Source: Streptomyces akebiae (GTDB lineage Bacteria > Actinomycetota > Actinomycetes > Streptomycetales > Streptomycetaceae). From it: a stretch of DNA of 64,000 bases. Made by a program: the position numbers and the translations under genes. The stretch's first letter is position 1, and each line of letters starts with the position of its first letter. Below the pieces are notes generated by a model. The model saw only the letters and a program-made list of their open reading frames with translations, was not told the origin of the DNA and did not search any database. Shown one piece after another: positions 26,336 through 35,710 of the stretch. Location: the NCBI RefSeq assembly GCF_019599145.1, contig NZ_CP080647.1:6820001-6884000 (forward strand). The letters run 5' to 3'.

Positions 26336-27327
26336 TGTCCCTCCCCAAAGCTGAACTGCACCTGCACATCGAAGGAACCCTGGAGCCGGAGCTGGCCTTC
26401 GCACTGGCCGCCCGGAACGGGGTCGCGCTGCCGTACGCGGACACCGAAGCGCTGCGCAAGGCCTACGAGTTCGAGGATCTGCAGTCCTTTCTGAACCTGT
26501 ACTACGAGCTGATGACGGTCCTGCGCACCGAGCAGGACTTCGCGGACCTGGCCGACGCCTATCTCGCCCGCGCCGCCGCCCAGGGCGTACGCCACGCCGA
26601 GATCTTCTTCGACCCGCAGGCCCATGGGGCGCGGGGCGTCGGGATGGGCACGGTCGTCGAGGGGCTGTGGCGGGCGCTGGGCCGGAGCGAGGAGACGCAC
26701 GGCATCTCCACCCAGTTGATCCTCTGCTTCCTGCGGGACGAGTCCGCCGCGTCGGCGCTCGACACGCTGAGGGCCGCCGAGCCGTATCTCGACCGGATCG
26801 CCGGGATCGGACTGGACTCGGCCGAGGTCGGGCATCCGCCGGCCAAGTTCCGTGAGGTGTACGAGGCGGCCGCCGCGCTCGGACTGCGACGCGTCGCGCA
26901 CGCGGGGGAGGAGGGCCCGCCGGAGTACATCACCGAGGCCCTCGACGTCCTCGGGGTCGAGCGGGTCGACCACGGGCTGCGTTGCATGGAGGACCCGGCC
27001 CTCGTCGAGCGGCTGGTGCGCGAGCGGATCCCGCTGACGCTCTGCCCGCTCTCCAACGTCCGGCTGCGCGCCGTCGACACCCTCGCCGACCACCCCCTGC
27101 CCGCCATGCTCGACGCGGGCCTGCTCTGCACGGTCAACTCCGACGACCCGGCCTACTTCGGCGGGTACGCCGGCGACAACTTCGACGCCGTGCGCCGCAC
27201 CCTCGGCCTGAGCGAGGACCGGCTGCGGGAGCTTGCCCGCAACTCCTTCACCGCGTCCTTCCTGGAGCACGACGAGGAGCGGCGGGCCCGCTATCTCGCC
27301 GAGGTGGACGCGTACGAGTTCGGGTGA
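26335..27327 (+). CDS. Adenine/adenosine deaminase family protein (adenine-deaminase type)
   Basis: A 330-residue zinc amidohydrolase. The metal ligands H9 and H11 are in ELHLHIEGTLEPEL. HAGEEGPPEYI, VDHGLRCMEDP and NSDDPAYFGGY carry the remaining catalytic residues. The signatures FFDPQAHGARG, GLDSAEVGHPPAKF and LPLTLCPLSN-like PLTLCPLSNVRL match the group typified by Pseudomonas aeruginosa PA0148 and yeast Aah1, which deaminate adenine to hypoxanthine rather than adenosine. So purine salvage is the likely role. The ATG at 26335 overlaps the previous stop (TGATG). The MFS gene downstream is convergent. Confidence 0.88.
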   Translation: MSLPKAELHLHIEGTLEPELAFALAARNGVALPYADTEALRKAYEFEDLQSFLNLYYELMTVLRTEQDFADLADAYLARAAAQGVRHAEIFFDPQAHGARGVGMGTVVEGLWRALGRSEETHGISTQLILCFLRDESAASALDTLRAAEPYLDRIAGIGLDSAEVGHPPAKFREVYEAAAALGLRRVAHAGEEGPPEYITEALDVLGVERVDHGLRCMEDPALVERLVRERIPLTLCPLSNVRLRAVDTLADHPLPAMLDAGLLCTVNSDDPAYFGGYAGDNFDAVRRTLGLSEDRLRELARNSFTASFLEHDEERRARYLAEVDAYEFG

Positions 27328-27349
27328 CCGGGGCGGGCGCGGACGACCC

Positions 27350-28543
27350 TCAGGCCGCCGGGCGGTACTCCGGTCGCCCGGCGGTCGCCTGCTCCTCGTA
27401 GCGGGCGTGTTCCGTCGTGGGCGTCGTGGTGCGCAGGGCCACCCAGGTCATGGGGGCCGTGATCAGGAGCAGGCCCACGGCCAGGATCGCGCCCATCGCC
27501 GGATAGCCGGCGTGAGCGGAGAGCAGGCTGCCGACGAGGGGCCCGGCGGCCGTGCCGAGTGAGGACGCGGAGCCGATCAGGACCGCCCAGCGGCCACGCG
27601 GGTCGAGGGAGGCGGCGAGGCCGATGAGGTACGACAGGACGACCGGGTAGAGCGCGTTCCAGGCGATCTCACCCGTGGCGAAGGACGTCAGGTCGGTCGC
27701 GGTGGCGCTGAGCGCGATACAGCCGGAGATGAGCGCCGTGCCGACGCCGATGGGCAGCGCGCGGCCGAAGCGCACGCCCAGCGCACTCGCCCCGATCACC
27801 CCCAGCAGGCCCGCGCCGAGCGCCGTCGCGAAGACGGCGCCGACGGTGACCTCGGAGAGCCCGGCCTGGGTGGTGCCGATCCGGCCGCTGACGCCCCAGA
27901 GGGAGTTCTGCGCCAGGGACCACAGCAGGAGCGTGACGGCAAGGGTCAGACCGTGGCGCGGGTGGGGGAGCGGGCCCCGTTCCCGGGCGACCTGGGCCGT
28001 GGCCACCGGGGCGGCGAGCCGGGCGGTGGCCGGGAGGGTGAGCAGGGCCGTGAGGGCGAGGGCGGCGAGGGGGAGGCCGTGACCCGGGCCCAGGCGGGGG
28101 AGCGTCAGATACAGCGCGCCCGCCAGCGCCGAGACGCTCAACAGGCCCGTCGTCGACACCCGGTGCGGGTCGCGCTGCGCGGCGATCCCGGTGGCGGCCA
28201 CGGCGGTCGCCGTACCGGAACCGAAGCCGCCGAGGACCGCGCCCGCGACCACCGCGGGCAGGGCGGTGGTGAGAGCGGCGGTGCCGTAGCCGGCGGCGGC
28301 GAGCAGCAGGCCCGCCCGGGCGAGGCGGCGGGGGCCGAGGCGTGCCACGTGGGCGGCGAGCGTGAAGCCGGCCGTGGCCGAACCCAGCAGCAGCGCACTG
28401 CCGACGGCGCCGGCCTCGGTGGTGGTGAGGGGGAGTGCCGCGTCGAGTCTGCCCACGGTGGTGGGCAGGAGGTACGCGGCGAGATACCCGGCCGTGAAAA
28501 GGGCGACGAGGGGCCAGGGCGGGGTGGTGGTGCGGGGGGACAC
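27350..28543 (-). CDS. Major facilitator superfamily transporter
   Basis: A 397-residue membrane protein with about 12 predicted hydrophobic segments and the MFS loop motif between segments 2 and 3 (HVARLGPRRLARAG). A central loop (about 180-205) separates two six-helix halves. It resembles small drug or metabolite exporters with no firm substrate. The GTG start has AGGAA 7 nt upstream. It is convergent with the deaminase gene, 22 bp apart, and followed upstream by an intergenic palindrome, so it is probably monocistronic. The tail is hydrophilic (TEHARYEEQATAGRPEYRPAA). Confidence 0.85.
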   Translation of the reverse strand: MSPRTTTPPWPLVALFTAGYLAAYLLPTTVGRLDAALPLTTTEAGAVGSALLLGSATAGFTLAAHVARLGPRRLARAGLLLAAAGYGTAALTTALPAVVAGAVLGGFGSGTATAVAATGIAAQRDPHRVSTTGLLSVSALAGALYLTLPRLGPGHGLPLAALALTALLTLPATARLAAPVATAQVARERGPLPHPRHGLTLAVTLLLWSLAQNSLWGVSGRIGTTQAGLSEVTVGAVFATALGAGLLGVIGASALGVRFGRALPIGVGTALISGCIALSATATDLTSFATGEIAWNALYPVVLSYLIGLAASLDPRGRWAVLIGSASSLGTAAGPLVGSLLSAHAGYPAMGAILAVGLLLITAPMTWVALRTTTPTTEHARYEEQATAGRPEYRPAA

Positions 28544-28735
28544 GGGCGTTCCTGGACGTGCGAAGGTGCGGCTCGATGAGGGGGGTTGGGCGGCTGGCTG
28601 TCGACGGACAGGGACGCGCGGAGAATGTGTATCACGGCGCGTTTGGGGTGGGGATTACTGGGTAGGCGCAGGGGGTTTTGGGGTGGGTGCCTCGTCGCTC
28701 GGGGGTGTGGGTTCGTTGGCGACCGCGGGTCCGGT

Positions 28736-28806
28736 GGGGCTTCTCGCGCAGTTCCCCGCGCCCCTGAAAAACGGGGCTCCGCCCCTGCTTTTTCAGGGGC
28801 GCGGGG
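28736..28806. repeat. Intergenic inverted repeat, copy D (truncated right arm)
   Basis: The left arm is complete (28736-28771). The right arm stops after 28806, leaving an 18-bp stem CCCCGCGCCCCTGAAAAA / TTTTTCAGGGGCGCGGGG. With its A/T run this reads as a terminator for the leftward PfkB gene, whose stop is 14 bp away. Confidence 0.85.
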
Positions 28807-28819
28807 TCGGCGCCGGTCC

Positions 28820-29929
28820 TCAAGCCGAGCGGCGGAAGCCGATCGTCGGTACCGCTCGTCGCAGTGGCCACGGGCTGACGTGGTCCTTCGGGAGGAAGTC
28901 CTCCAGGAAGGCGTACCGGCGCAGGGCGGCGGGATCCTGGCGGTCCACCGACTGCACCCGCCGCCACCACGCGGCGATCTCGGCCCAGCCGGGCGCGGAC
29001 AGCGACCCGCCGAACTCCTGCACCGACAGCGCCGCGGTCAGTCCCGCGAAGGCCAGCCGGTCCGCCAGCGGCCAGTGGGCCAGCGTGCCGGTGACGAACC
29101 CGGCGACGAACACATCGCCCGCGCCCGTGGGATCCATCGCCTCCACGGCGATGGCCGGCACCTCCGCCGTCTCACCGGTCCGCCCGTCCACGGCGTACGC
29201 GCCCTCCGCGCCCAGCGTCACCACGGCCACCGGGACGTGCTCGGTGAGGGCGCGGGCGGCGGCCCGGGGGCACTCGGCGCGGGTGTACCGCATCGCCTCG
29301 GCCGCGTTGGGCAGGAACGCCTCGCAGTGGGCGAGGTCGGGGAGCCCCGCCAGGTCCCAGGCGCCGGTCTCGTCCCAGCCGACGTCCGCGAAGATCCGGG
29401 TGCCCTTGCCCGCGGCCTGGGCGATCCAGGGGGCGCGTACGCCGGGGGCGAGGGAGGCGACGGCGGCGCGCGCGGGGGGCGCGCACTGCGGCGCGGACTG
29501 CTCCGGGGGCGCCTCGTGGCCGTGGGAGACCATCGTGCGCTCGCCCTCGTACGCCATGGAGACCGTGACCGGGGAGTGCCAGCCGAGGACCGTGCGGGAG
29601 GTGGAGAGGTCGATGCCCTCGCCCTGCTCCAGGGCGTCCCAGCAGTACTCGCCGTAGTGGTCGTCGCCGAAGGCCGCCGCGAGGGAGGTCTTCAGGCCGA
29701 GCCGGGCCAGGGCCGTGGCCATGTTCGCCACACCGCCGGGGCTCGACCCCATCCCGCGTGCCCAGGACTCGGTTCCGCGCACCGGGGCGGAGTCGAGCCC
29801 GGTGAAGATGATGTCGAGGAAGACGGTGCCCGTCAGATAGACGTCCCAGGGCGGGTCATCCGGTGCGCGCAGGGCCCTCAGCGGGTCGACCTGGGGCCGG
29901 TGCGGTCGCTCTCCCTTGAACGCGGTCAC
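28820..29929 (-). CDS. PfkB-family carbohydrate kinase
   Basis: A 369-residue ribokinase-fold sugar or nucleoside kinase. It shows DVYLTGTVFLDIIFTGL at the start of the fold, GGVANMATALARLG (substrate-binding GGxxxN region), and the PfkB signature with the catalytic base in DPTGAGDVFVAGFV. The frame is open to 29977, but GTG 29929 has GGGAG 8 nt upstream and gives the start VTAFKGERPHRP. Glucarate dehydratase lies upstream on the same strand, separated by a 250-bp gap with a palindrome, so co-transcription is uncertain. A 2-keto-3-deoxy sugar kinase role would suit that neighbour, but this is inference only. Confidence 0.85.
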   Translation of the reverse strand: MTAFKGERPHRPQVDPLRALRAPDDPPWDVYLTGTVFLDIIFTGLDSAPVRGTESWARGMGSSPGGVANMATALARLGLKTSLAAAFGDDHYGEYCWDALEQGEGIDLSTSRTVLGWHSPVTVSMAYEGERTMVSHGHEAPPEQSAPQCAPPARAAVASLAPGVRAPWIAQAAGKGTRIFADVGWDETGAWDLAGLPDLAHCEAFLPNAAEAMRYTRAECPRAAARALTEHVPVAVVTLGAEGAYAVDGRTGETAEVPAIAVEAMDPTGAGDVFVAGFVTGTLAHWPLADRLAFAGLTAALSVQEFGGSLSAPGWAEIAAWWRRVQSVDRQDPAALRRYAFLEDFLPKDHVSPWPLRRAVPTIGFRRSA

Positions 29930-30023
29930 GATGTGCTCCCTGGCGTGGTGCGGATCCAGCCAGTCTGCACCAAACACTTCGCTGGGTGCTGGTGGTCACG
30001 CCGGTCCGGGGGCGCGAGGGTGC

Positions 30024-30146
30024 GTGGTCGGGTGCGGGAGCGTGGGGGTTGCTCGCGCAGTTCCCCGCGCCCCTTGAGGACCAGCCCCTGCTTTTGAGGG
30101 GCGCGGGGAACTGCGCGAGAAGCCCCACCGGGCCGCACCCGACCAC
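30024..30146. repeat. Intergenic inverted repeat, copy E (extended stem)
   Basis: The family core is present in both arms (30054-30076 and about 30092-30126). It is flanked by a further 14-bp inverted pair, GTGGTCGGGTGCGG (30024-30037) and CCGCACCCGACCAC (30133-30146), making a nested palindrome of about 123 bp between glucarate dehydratase and the PfkB gene. Confidence 0.85.
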
Positions 30147-30181
30147 GTACCGTCACCGGGGCACGACGCGCACCCCGGCGG

Positions 30182-31483
30182 CTACCAGCGAGGCACCGCC
30201 GGGGTCACCCACCCCGGCTCCGCCACCCGCATCGCCGCCGCGTCGTCGCGGTCCCTCAGCGAACCGTCGTCGTCCAGCCACCGCCTGTGCAGGAACTCCA
30301 GCCTGTCCCGGTCCAGTTCGACCCCGAGGCCCGGCGCGTCCGACACCCGTACCGCCCCGTCCTCGAAGGTGAGCCGCGTGGTGAGGACGTCCTCGGACTG
30401 CCAGGGGTAGTGGGAGTCGCAGGCATGGTGGAGGCCGGGGACCGTGGACGCCACGTGCGTCATCGCCGCGAGGCTGATCCCCAGGTGGGTGTTGGAGTGC
30501 ATGGACACGCCGACCCCGAACGTCCGGCAGATCGCGGCCAGTTCACGCGTGTTGCGCAGCCCGCCCCAGTAGTGGTGGTCGGAGAGGACGACCTGCACGG
30601 CCCCCTGCGTGAACGCCTCCTCGATCTCCGCGAAGGTCGTCACGCACATGTTGGTGGCCAGCGGTACCGACGTCCGCGCCGCCACCTCGGCCATCGCGGG
30701 CGTCCCGAGCGCCGGGTCCTCCAGGTATTCGAGCACGTCCCCCAGCGCGTCCGCGACCTTCAGCGAAGTCTCCACGGACCAGGCCCCGTTCGGGTCCAGC
30801 CGCAGCGGATGCCCGGGGAACGCCCCGGCCAGCGCACGGATCGCCGCGACCTCCTCGTCCGGCGGGAAGACACCCCCCTTGAGCTTGAACGACGTGAACC
30901 CGTACCGCTCCTTGAACCTCCGGGCCTGCTCCACGACCCCGGCCGGGTCCAGGGCGGCACCCCAGTCGTCCCGCTCGCTCACGACGCCCTCGGGGTGGTC
31001 GGCCCACTTGTAGAAGAGGTACGCGCTGTACTCCACGGTGTCCCGCACCTTCCCGCCGAGCAGCGCGTGCACGGGCAGCCCCAGCGCCTTGCCGAGCGCG
31101 TCGAGACAGGCGACCTCGAACCCCGACACCACCGACAGGCGCAGCTTGTCGGCCGTCTGGACACCGCGCAGCCCACCCACGTCGACCTGCCCGGAGACCC
31201 GCGCCCCGTCGACGGCCACCTCGTCGGCGAGCACGAAGAGCCCGTTCAGATCGCTGACCTGCCGGCCCACCAGTTTCTGCGCGAAGGGCCTGGCCAGCTC
31301 CAGGTACTTGGTGTCGCCGTACGTCTCGCCCACCCCCGTGGTCCCGTCGGCGGTCACCACCTCCACGATCAGCCGGGGGGTGTACGGCTGGTGCACCCCC
31401 TGGGTGTTCAGCAGCGGCGGGTCGGCCACCAGGATCGGGGTCAGCCGGACCTCGGTGATGGTCAGGTCACGGATCTCGGTCAC
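30182..31483 (-). CDS. gudD: Glucarate dehydratase (enolase superfamily)
   Basis: Dehydrates D-glucarate (and L-idarate) to 5-keto-4-deoxyglucarate, the first step of glucarate catabolism. The 433 residues contain the KxK pair K200/K202 in SFKLKGG, metal-binding region D230/N232 in RLDPNGAW, E255 in LEDPAL and N278 in NMCVT, D302 in SDHHYWGG and the catalytic H329 in MHSNTH. The spacing parallels E. coli GudD, so specificity is well supported. GTG 31483 has AGGAG 7 nt upstream. No 5-keto-4-deoxyglucarate dehydratase is adjacent. An AT-rich inverted repeat upstream may bind a regulator. Confidence 0.92.
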   Translation of the reverse strand: MTEIRDLTITEVRLTPILVADPPLLNTQGVHQPYTPRLIVEVVTADGTTGVGETYGDTKYLELARPFAQKLVGRQVSDLNGLFVLADEVAVDGARVSGQVDVGGLRGVQTADKLRLSVVSGFEVACLDALGKALGLPVHALLGGKVRDTVEYSAYLFYKWADHPEGVVSERDDWGAALDPAGVVEQARRFKERYGFTSFKLKGGVFPPDEEVAAIRALAGAFPGHPLRLDPNGAWSVETSLKVADALGDVLEYLEDPALGTPAMAEVAARTSVPLATNMCVTTFAEIEEAFTQGAVQVVLSDHHYWGGLRNTRELAAICRTFGVGVSMHSNTHLGISLAAMTHVASTVPGLHHACDSHYPWQSEDVLTTRLTFEDGAVRVSDAPGLGVELDRDRLEFLHRRWLDDDGSLRDRDDAAAMRVAEPGWVTPAVPRW

Positions 31484-31811
31484 GGAGCGGCTCCTGCGGT
31501 ACGGACGGCGGAGGGGCGGAGGACGGTTCCGGGGTCTGCGCCGGGGCCCGCCCGTGTCCTTCGCTCAGATAATCATGTTCATGTATGTATATGAAGGTTA
31601 GGTATGAGAACGATCGAGCGTCAAGAGGGTCGGCGGCACGCACCATGAGGGCCGCTGCGGCGGAGACAAGGGGGACGACGGCACCCGAGCCGTACCGCGG
31701 GCCTAAAAGCCTTTCGGCACTGTCAGCGTGGCGTCGTACTCTTGAACCACCAGGCAGCCGTCACGGCAGCCAAGCCTCACGAGGAGGACGTGCGGCCTCT
31801 AGAGCCGGCCC
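31484..31811. other. Divergent intergenic region between gudD and phoH
   Basis: The part near gudD is unusually AT-rich (31565-31605) and carries the inverted repeat annotated separately. The remainder is GC-rich, with GAGGAGG at 31781-31787, too far from the phoH ATG to serve it directly. No gene is supported. Confidence 0.6.
31578..31595. promoter_or_regulatory. Operator candidate upstream of gudD
   Basis: TTCAT-N8-ATGAA is an 18-bp imperfect inverted repeat in the only AT-rich stretch of this gap, about 95 bp before the gudD start. It could bind a GntR- or IclR-type sugar-acid regulator; no such gene is adjacent. Confidence 0.4.
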
Positions 31812-32870
<1,059 letters not shown>

Positions 32871-32882
32871 ACCAGCACGACC

Positions 32883-33380
32883 ATGTCGATCGACGTCAAC
32901 AACGAGTCCGGAACCGAGGTCGACGAGCAGGCGATCCTCGACATCGCCCGCTACGCGCTGACGCGGATGCGCATCCACCCCCTCTCCGAGCTCTCGGTGA
33001 TCGTGGTGGACGCCGACGCCATGGAGCAGTTGCACATCCAGTGGATGGACCTGCCCGGTCCGACGGATGTCATGTCCTTCCCGATGGACGAGCTGCGTCC
33101 GCCGTCGAAGGACGACGACGAGCCGCCGCAGGGCCTGCTCGGCGACATCGTGCTGTGCCCGGAGGTCGCCGAGAAGCAGGGCAAGGAAGCGGACACGCAG
33201 CACTCCATGGACGAGGAGCTCCAGCTCCTCACCGTCCACGGAGTGCTGCACCTGCTGGGGTACGACCACGAGGAGCCGGACGAGAAGGCCGAGATGTTCG
33301 GCCTGCAGGCCGCCATCGTGGACGGCTGGCGTGCGGAGAAGGGCTTCACCGGCCCCTCCCCGGCACCGACCGTGTCATGA
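32883..33380 (+). CDS. ybeY: Endoribonuclease YbeY
   Basis: A zinc endoribonuclease that acts in 16S rRNA 3' maturation and 70S quality control. The 165-residue protein has the family motif [16 protein letters not shown] (three zinc-binding histidines, about residues 119-130), together with [20 protein letters not shown] and [12 protein letters not shown]. The C-terminal 15 residues extend slightly past the usual end. It is 12 bp after phoH and overlaps the CBS/CorC gene by 4 bp (ATGA), so it is translated in a coupled operon. Confidence 0.95.
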   Translation: MSIDVNNESGTEVDEQAILDIARYALTRMRIHPLSELSVIVVDADAMEQLHIQWMDLPGPTDVMSFPMDELRPPSKDDDEPPQGLLGDIVLCPEVAEKQGKEADTQHSMDEELQLLTVHGVLHLLGYDHEEPDEKAEMFGLQAAIVDGWRAEKGFTGPSPAPTVS

Positions 33381-34684
33381 GCGCGTCTCTCATCGGTGGT
33401 GCCGTCGCCCTGGTCGTCGTCGCCTGGCTCGCCGCCTGCGCGGAGGCGGGCCTCGCGCGCGTCTCCAGCTTCCGTGCCGAGGAGGCCGTACGGGCCGGGC
33501 GGCGCGGCAGCGCGGGGCTCGCCCAGATCGCGGCGGACCCGACCCGCTATCTGAACGTCGCGCTGCTGGTGCGCGTGGCCTGCGAGATGGCCGCCGCCGC
33601 GCTCGTGACCTACGCCTGCCTGAAGGAGTTCGACGCGACCTGGGAGGCCCTGGTCGTCGCCATCGGGGTGATGGTCCTCGTCAGCTATGTGGCCGTCGGC
33701 GTCTCCCCGCGCACCATCGGCCGCCAGCACCCCCTGAACACGGCCACGGCCGCGGCGTACGTCCTGCTGCCGCTGGCCCGGATCATGGGCCCGATCCCGA
33801 ACCTCCTGATCCTCATCGGTAACGCCCTGACGCCCGGCAAGGGTTTCCGCCGGGGCCCGTTCGCGTCCGAGGCCGAGCTGCGCGCCATGGTGGACCTCGC
33901 CGAGAAGGAGTCACTGATCGAGGCCGAGGAGCGCCGCATGGTGCACTCGGTCTTCGAGCTGGGCGACACCCTCGTCCGCGAGGTCATGGTCCCGCGCACC
34001 GACCTGGTCGCCATCGAGCGCTACAAGACCATCCGCCAGGCCCTCACCCTCGCCCTGCGCTCCGGTTTCTCGCGCATACCGGTCACGGGGGAGAACGAGG
34101 ACGACATCGTCGGGATCGTGTATCTGAAGGACCTGGCCCGCAAGACGCACATCAGCCGGGACGCCGAGAGCGAACTGGTGTCCACGGCCATGCGGCCGGC
34201 CGTCTTCGTCCCCGACACCAAGAACGCCGGTGACCTGCTGCGCGAGATGCAGCAGGAGCGCAACCACGTCGCCGTCGTCATCGACGAGTACGGCGGCACC
34301 GCCGGCATCGTCACCATCGAGGACATCCTGGAGGAGATCGTCGGCGAGATCACCGACGAGTACGACCGTGAGCTGCCGCCGGTGGAGGAACTGGGCGACG
34401 ACCGCTACCGCGTCACCGCCCGCCTCGACATCACCGACCTGGGCGAGCTGTACGGGCTCGACGCCTACGACGACGAGGACGTGGAGACCGTGGGCGGCCT
34501 CCTCGCCAAGGCCCTGGGGCGCGTCCCCATCGCCGGTGCCTCCTCCGTCGTCGCCCTGCCGGACGAGCGCGAACTGCGGCTCACGGCGGAGGCCGCCGCC
34601 GGCCGCCGGAACAAGATCGTCACGGTGCTGGTGGAGCCGATCGGTCCCGCCGAGTCGCCGGAGGAGGAGACGAAGTCCGAGTGA
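33377..34684 (+). CDS. CBS/CorC domain membrane protein (hemolysin-C/CNNM family)
   Basis: A 435-residue membrane protein. The N-terminal CNNM (DUF21) domain has three to four hydrophobic segments ([39 protein letters not shown], the [10 protein letters not shown] region). A CBS pair follows (about 190-320; [41 protein letters not shown]), then the CorC_HlyC domain. Relatives mediate Mg2+/Co2+ transport or tolerance; the old name hemolysin is not supported functionally. It overlaps ybeY by ATGA and the next gene by GTGA. Confidence 0.92.
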   Translation: MSASLIGGAVALVVVAWLAACAEAGLARVSSFRAEEAVRAGRRGSAGLAQIAADPTRYLNVALLVRVACEMAAAALVTYACLKEFDATWEALVVAIGVMVLVSYVAVGVSPRTIGRQHPLNTATAAAYVLLPLARIMGPIPNLLILIGNALTPGKGFRRGPFASEAELRAMVDLAEKESLIEAEERRMVHSVFELGDTLVREVMVPRTDLVAIERYKTIRQALTLALRSGFSRIPVTGENEDDIVGIVYLKDLARKTHISRDAESELVSTAMRPAVFVPDTKNAGDLLREMQQERNHVAVVIDEYGGTAGIVTIEDILEEIVGEITDEYDRELPPVEELGDDRYRVTARLDITDLGELYGLDAYDDEDVETVGGLLAKALGRVPIAGASSVVALPDERELRLTAEAAAGRRNKIVTVLVEPIGPAESPEEETKSE

Positions 34685-35040
34685 CGCCACAGGAGTTGCG
34701 TGCCTTCTGCCTCTCCTTCGAGGAGGCCGTCGAGGACTTCCCCTTCCGCCCCGAGATCTCCGTCTTCAAGGTCCTCGGCAAGATGTTCGCCCTGAGCTGG
34801 ACGGACCAGCCGCCCCTGAAGGTCAACCTCAAGTGCGACCCCGAGGACGCGGTCCGGCTCCGCACCGAACACCCCGGCCTCATCACTCCCGGCTACCACA
34901 TGAACAAACGTCACTGGAACACCGTCGCCCTCGACGCGGGCCTCCCGGACCGCCTGGTCCAGGAGCTGATCGAGGACTCGTACGACCTGGTGGTGGCGGG
35001 TCTGCCCCGTGCGGAGCGCCTGCGTCTGGACCGGGCGTGA
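34681..35040 (+). CDS. MmcQ/YjbR family protein
   Basis: A 119-residue protein of the MmcQ/YjbR (CyaY-like fold, DUF1801-type relatives) family. It begins LRAFCLSFEEAVEDFPF and contains VFKVLGKMFALSW, LKVNLKCDPEDAVRLR, PGYHMNKRHWNTV and LIEDSYDLVVAGL, all typical. The function is unknown, with DNA binding proposed for the family. The GTG start overlaps the CBS/CorC stop by 4 bp (GTGA), giving a four-gene coupled run from ybeY. Confidence 0.88.
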   Translation: MTPQELRAFCLSFEEAVEDFPFRPEISVFKVLGKMFALSWTDQPPLKVNLKCDPEDAVRLRTEHPGLITPGYHMNKRHWNTVALDAGLPDRLVQELIEDSYDLVVAGLPRAERLRLDRA

Positions 35041-35089
35041 CCGCACCCCGGGGCGGTGCGGACCGACCGGGTCTCCGTATGCTCGGCTC

Positions 35090-35449
35090 ATGACCGACAG
35101 CAGCGCGCTCGACCTCGACCCCGAGGACCGGAAGATCGTCACCCTGGCCCGTTCCGCGCGGGCCCGCAACGGGGTGCCCGAGGGGGCGGCCGTACGTGAC
35201 GAGACGGGCCGGACGTATGTCGCCGGGACCGTGGCCCTCGACTCCCTGCGGCTCAGCGCGCTGCGCACGGCCGTCGCCATGGCGGTGGCCTCCGGTGCGA
35301 AGTCCCTGGAGGCGGCGGCCGTGGTGAGCGGCGCCGAGACCGTCTCCGACGAGGACCGGGCCGCCGTGCGGGACCTCGGCGGGCCGGGGACCCCGGTACT
35401 GCTGGCCGGGCCGGACGGATCGGTGCGCGCCACGGTGACGGCGGGCTGA
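35090..35449 (+). CDS. Cytidine-deaminase-like protein lacking zinc and catalytic motifs
   Basis: A 119-residue protein with the size and secondary-structure pattern of a tetrameric cytidine deaminase, often annotated as such. Where active enzymes have C-A-E in the sequence CAERTA, this protein reads SALRTAV, losing both the first zinc cysteine and the catalytic glutamate. The second motif PCxxC is absent: the protein has no cysteine at all. So deamination is very unlikely. It lies after the CBS/CorC-YjbR run, where mycobacteria also have a small conserved protein before era. TATGCT ends 6 nt before the ATG and no Shine-Dalgarno is present, suggesting a leaderless mRNA. Confidence 0.75.
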   Translation: MTDSSALDLDPEDRKIVTLARSARARNGVPEGAAVRDETGRTYVAGTVALDSLRLSALRTAVAMAVASGAKSLEAAAVVSGAETVSDEDRAAVRDLGGPGTPVLLAGPDGSVRATVTAG

Positions 35450-35508
35450 GGGCGCGGCGGACGGCGTCCGAAGGATCATCCCCTGGTCCCGACCACCCCC
35501 TGGTCCCC

Positions 35509-35710
35509 AGTGCCGCGGCAGGCGACGTTCGCCCCGTCGCGACGCCCGGTACGCCCTCTCGCCGCACCGGCCGAAGGCTCAAGTACGTCCAGTGCGAGGA
35601 CTTCCGGCCGGCTCGCCGAGAGCACGCTCCCCCACGCTCGGCTGCGCTCGCGCGGGCGGTGCCCCCACGACGCCGCTCCTCGACGGGCAGACGTTGCCTG
35701 CCGCGGCACT
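35509..35710. repeat. Long imperfect palindrome (second repeat family)
   Basis: The arms 35509-35539 and 35681-35710 share AGTGCCGCGGCAGGC followed by ACGT and CCCGTCG with two small differences. The 140-bp centre contains its own inverted pieces around CACGCTCCCCCACGCTCGGC. The right arm runs into the stop codon of the leftward membrane-protein gene, suggesting a terminator role. Confidence 0.75.
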
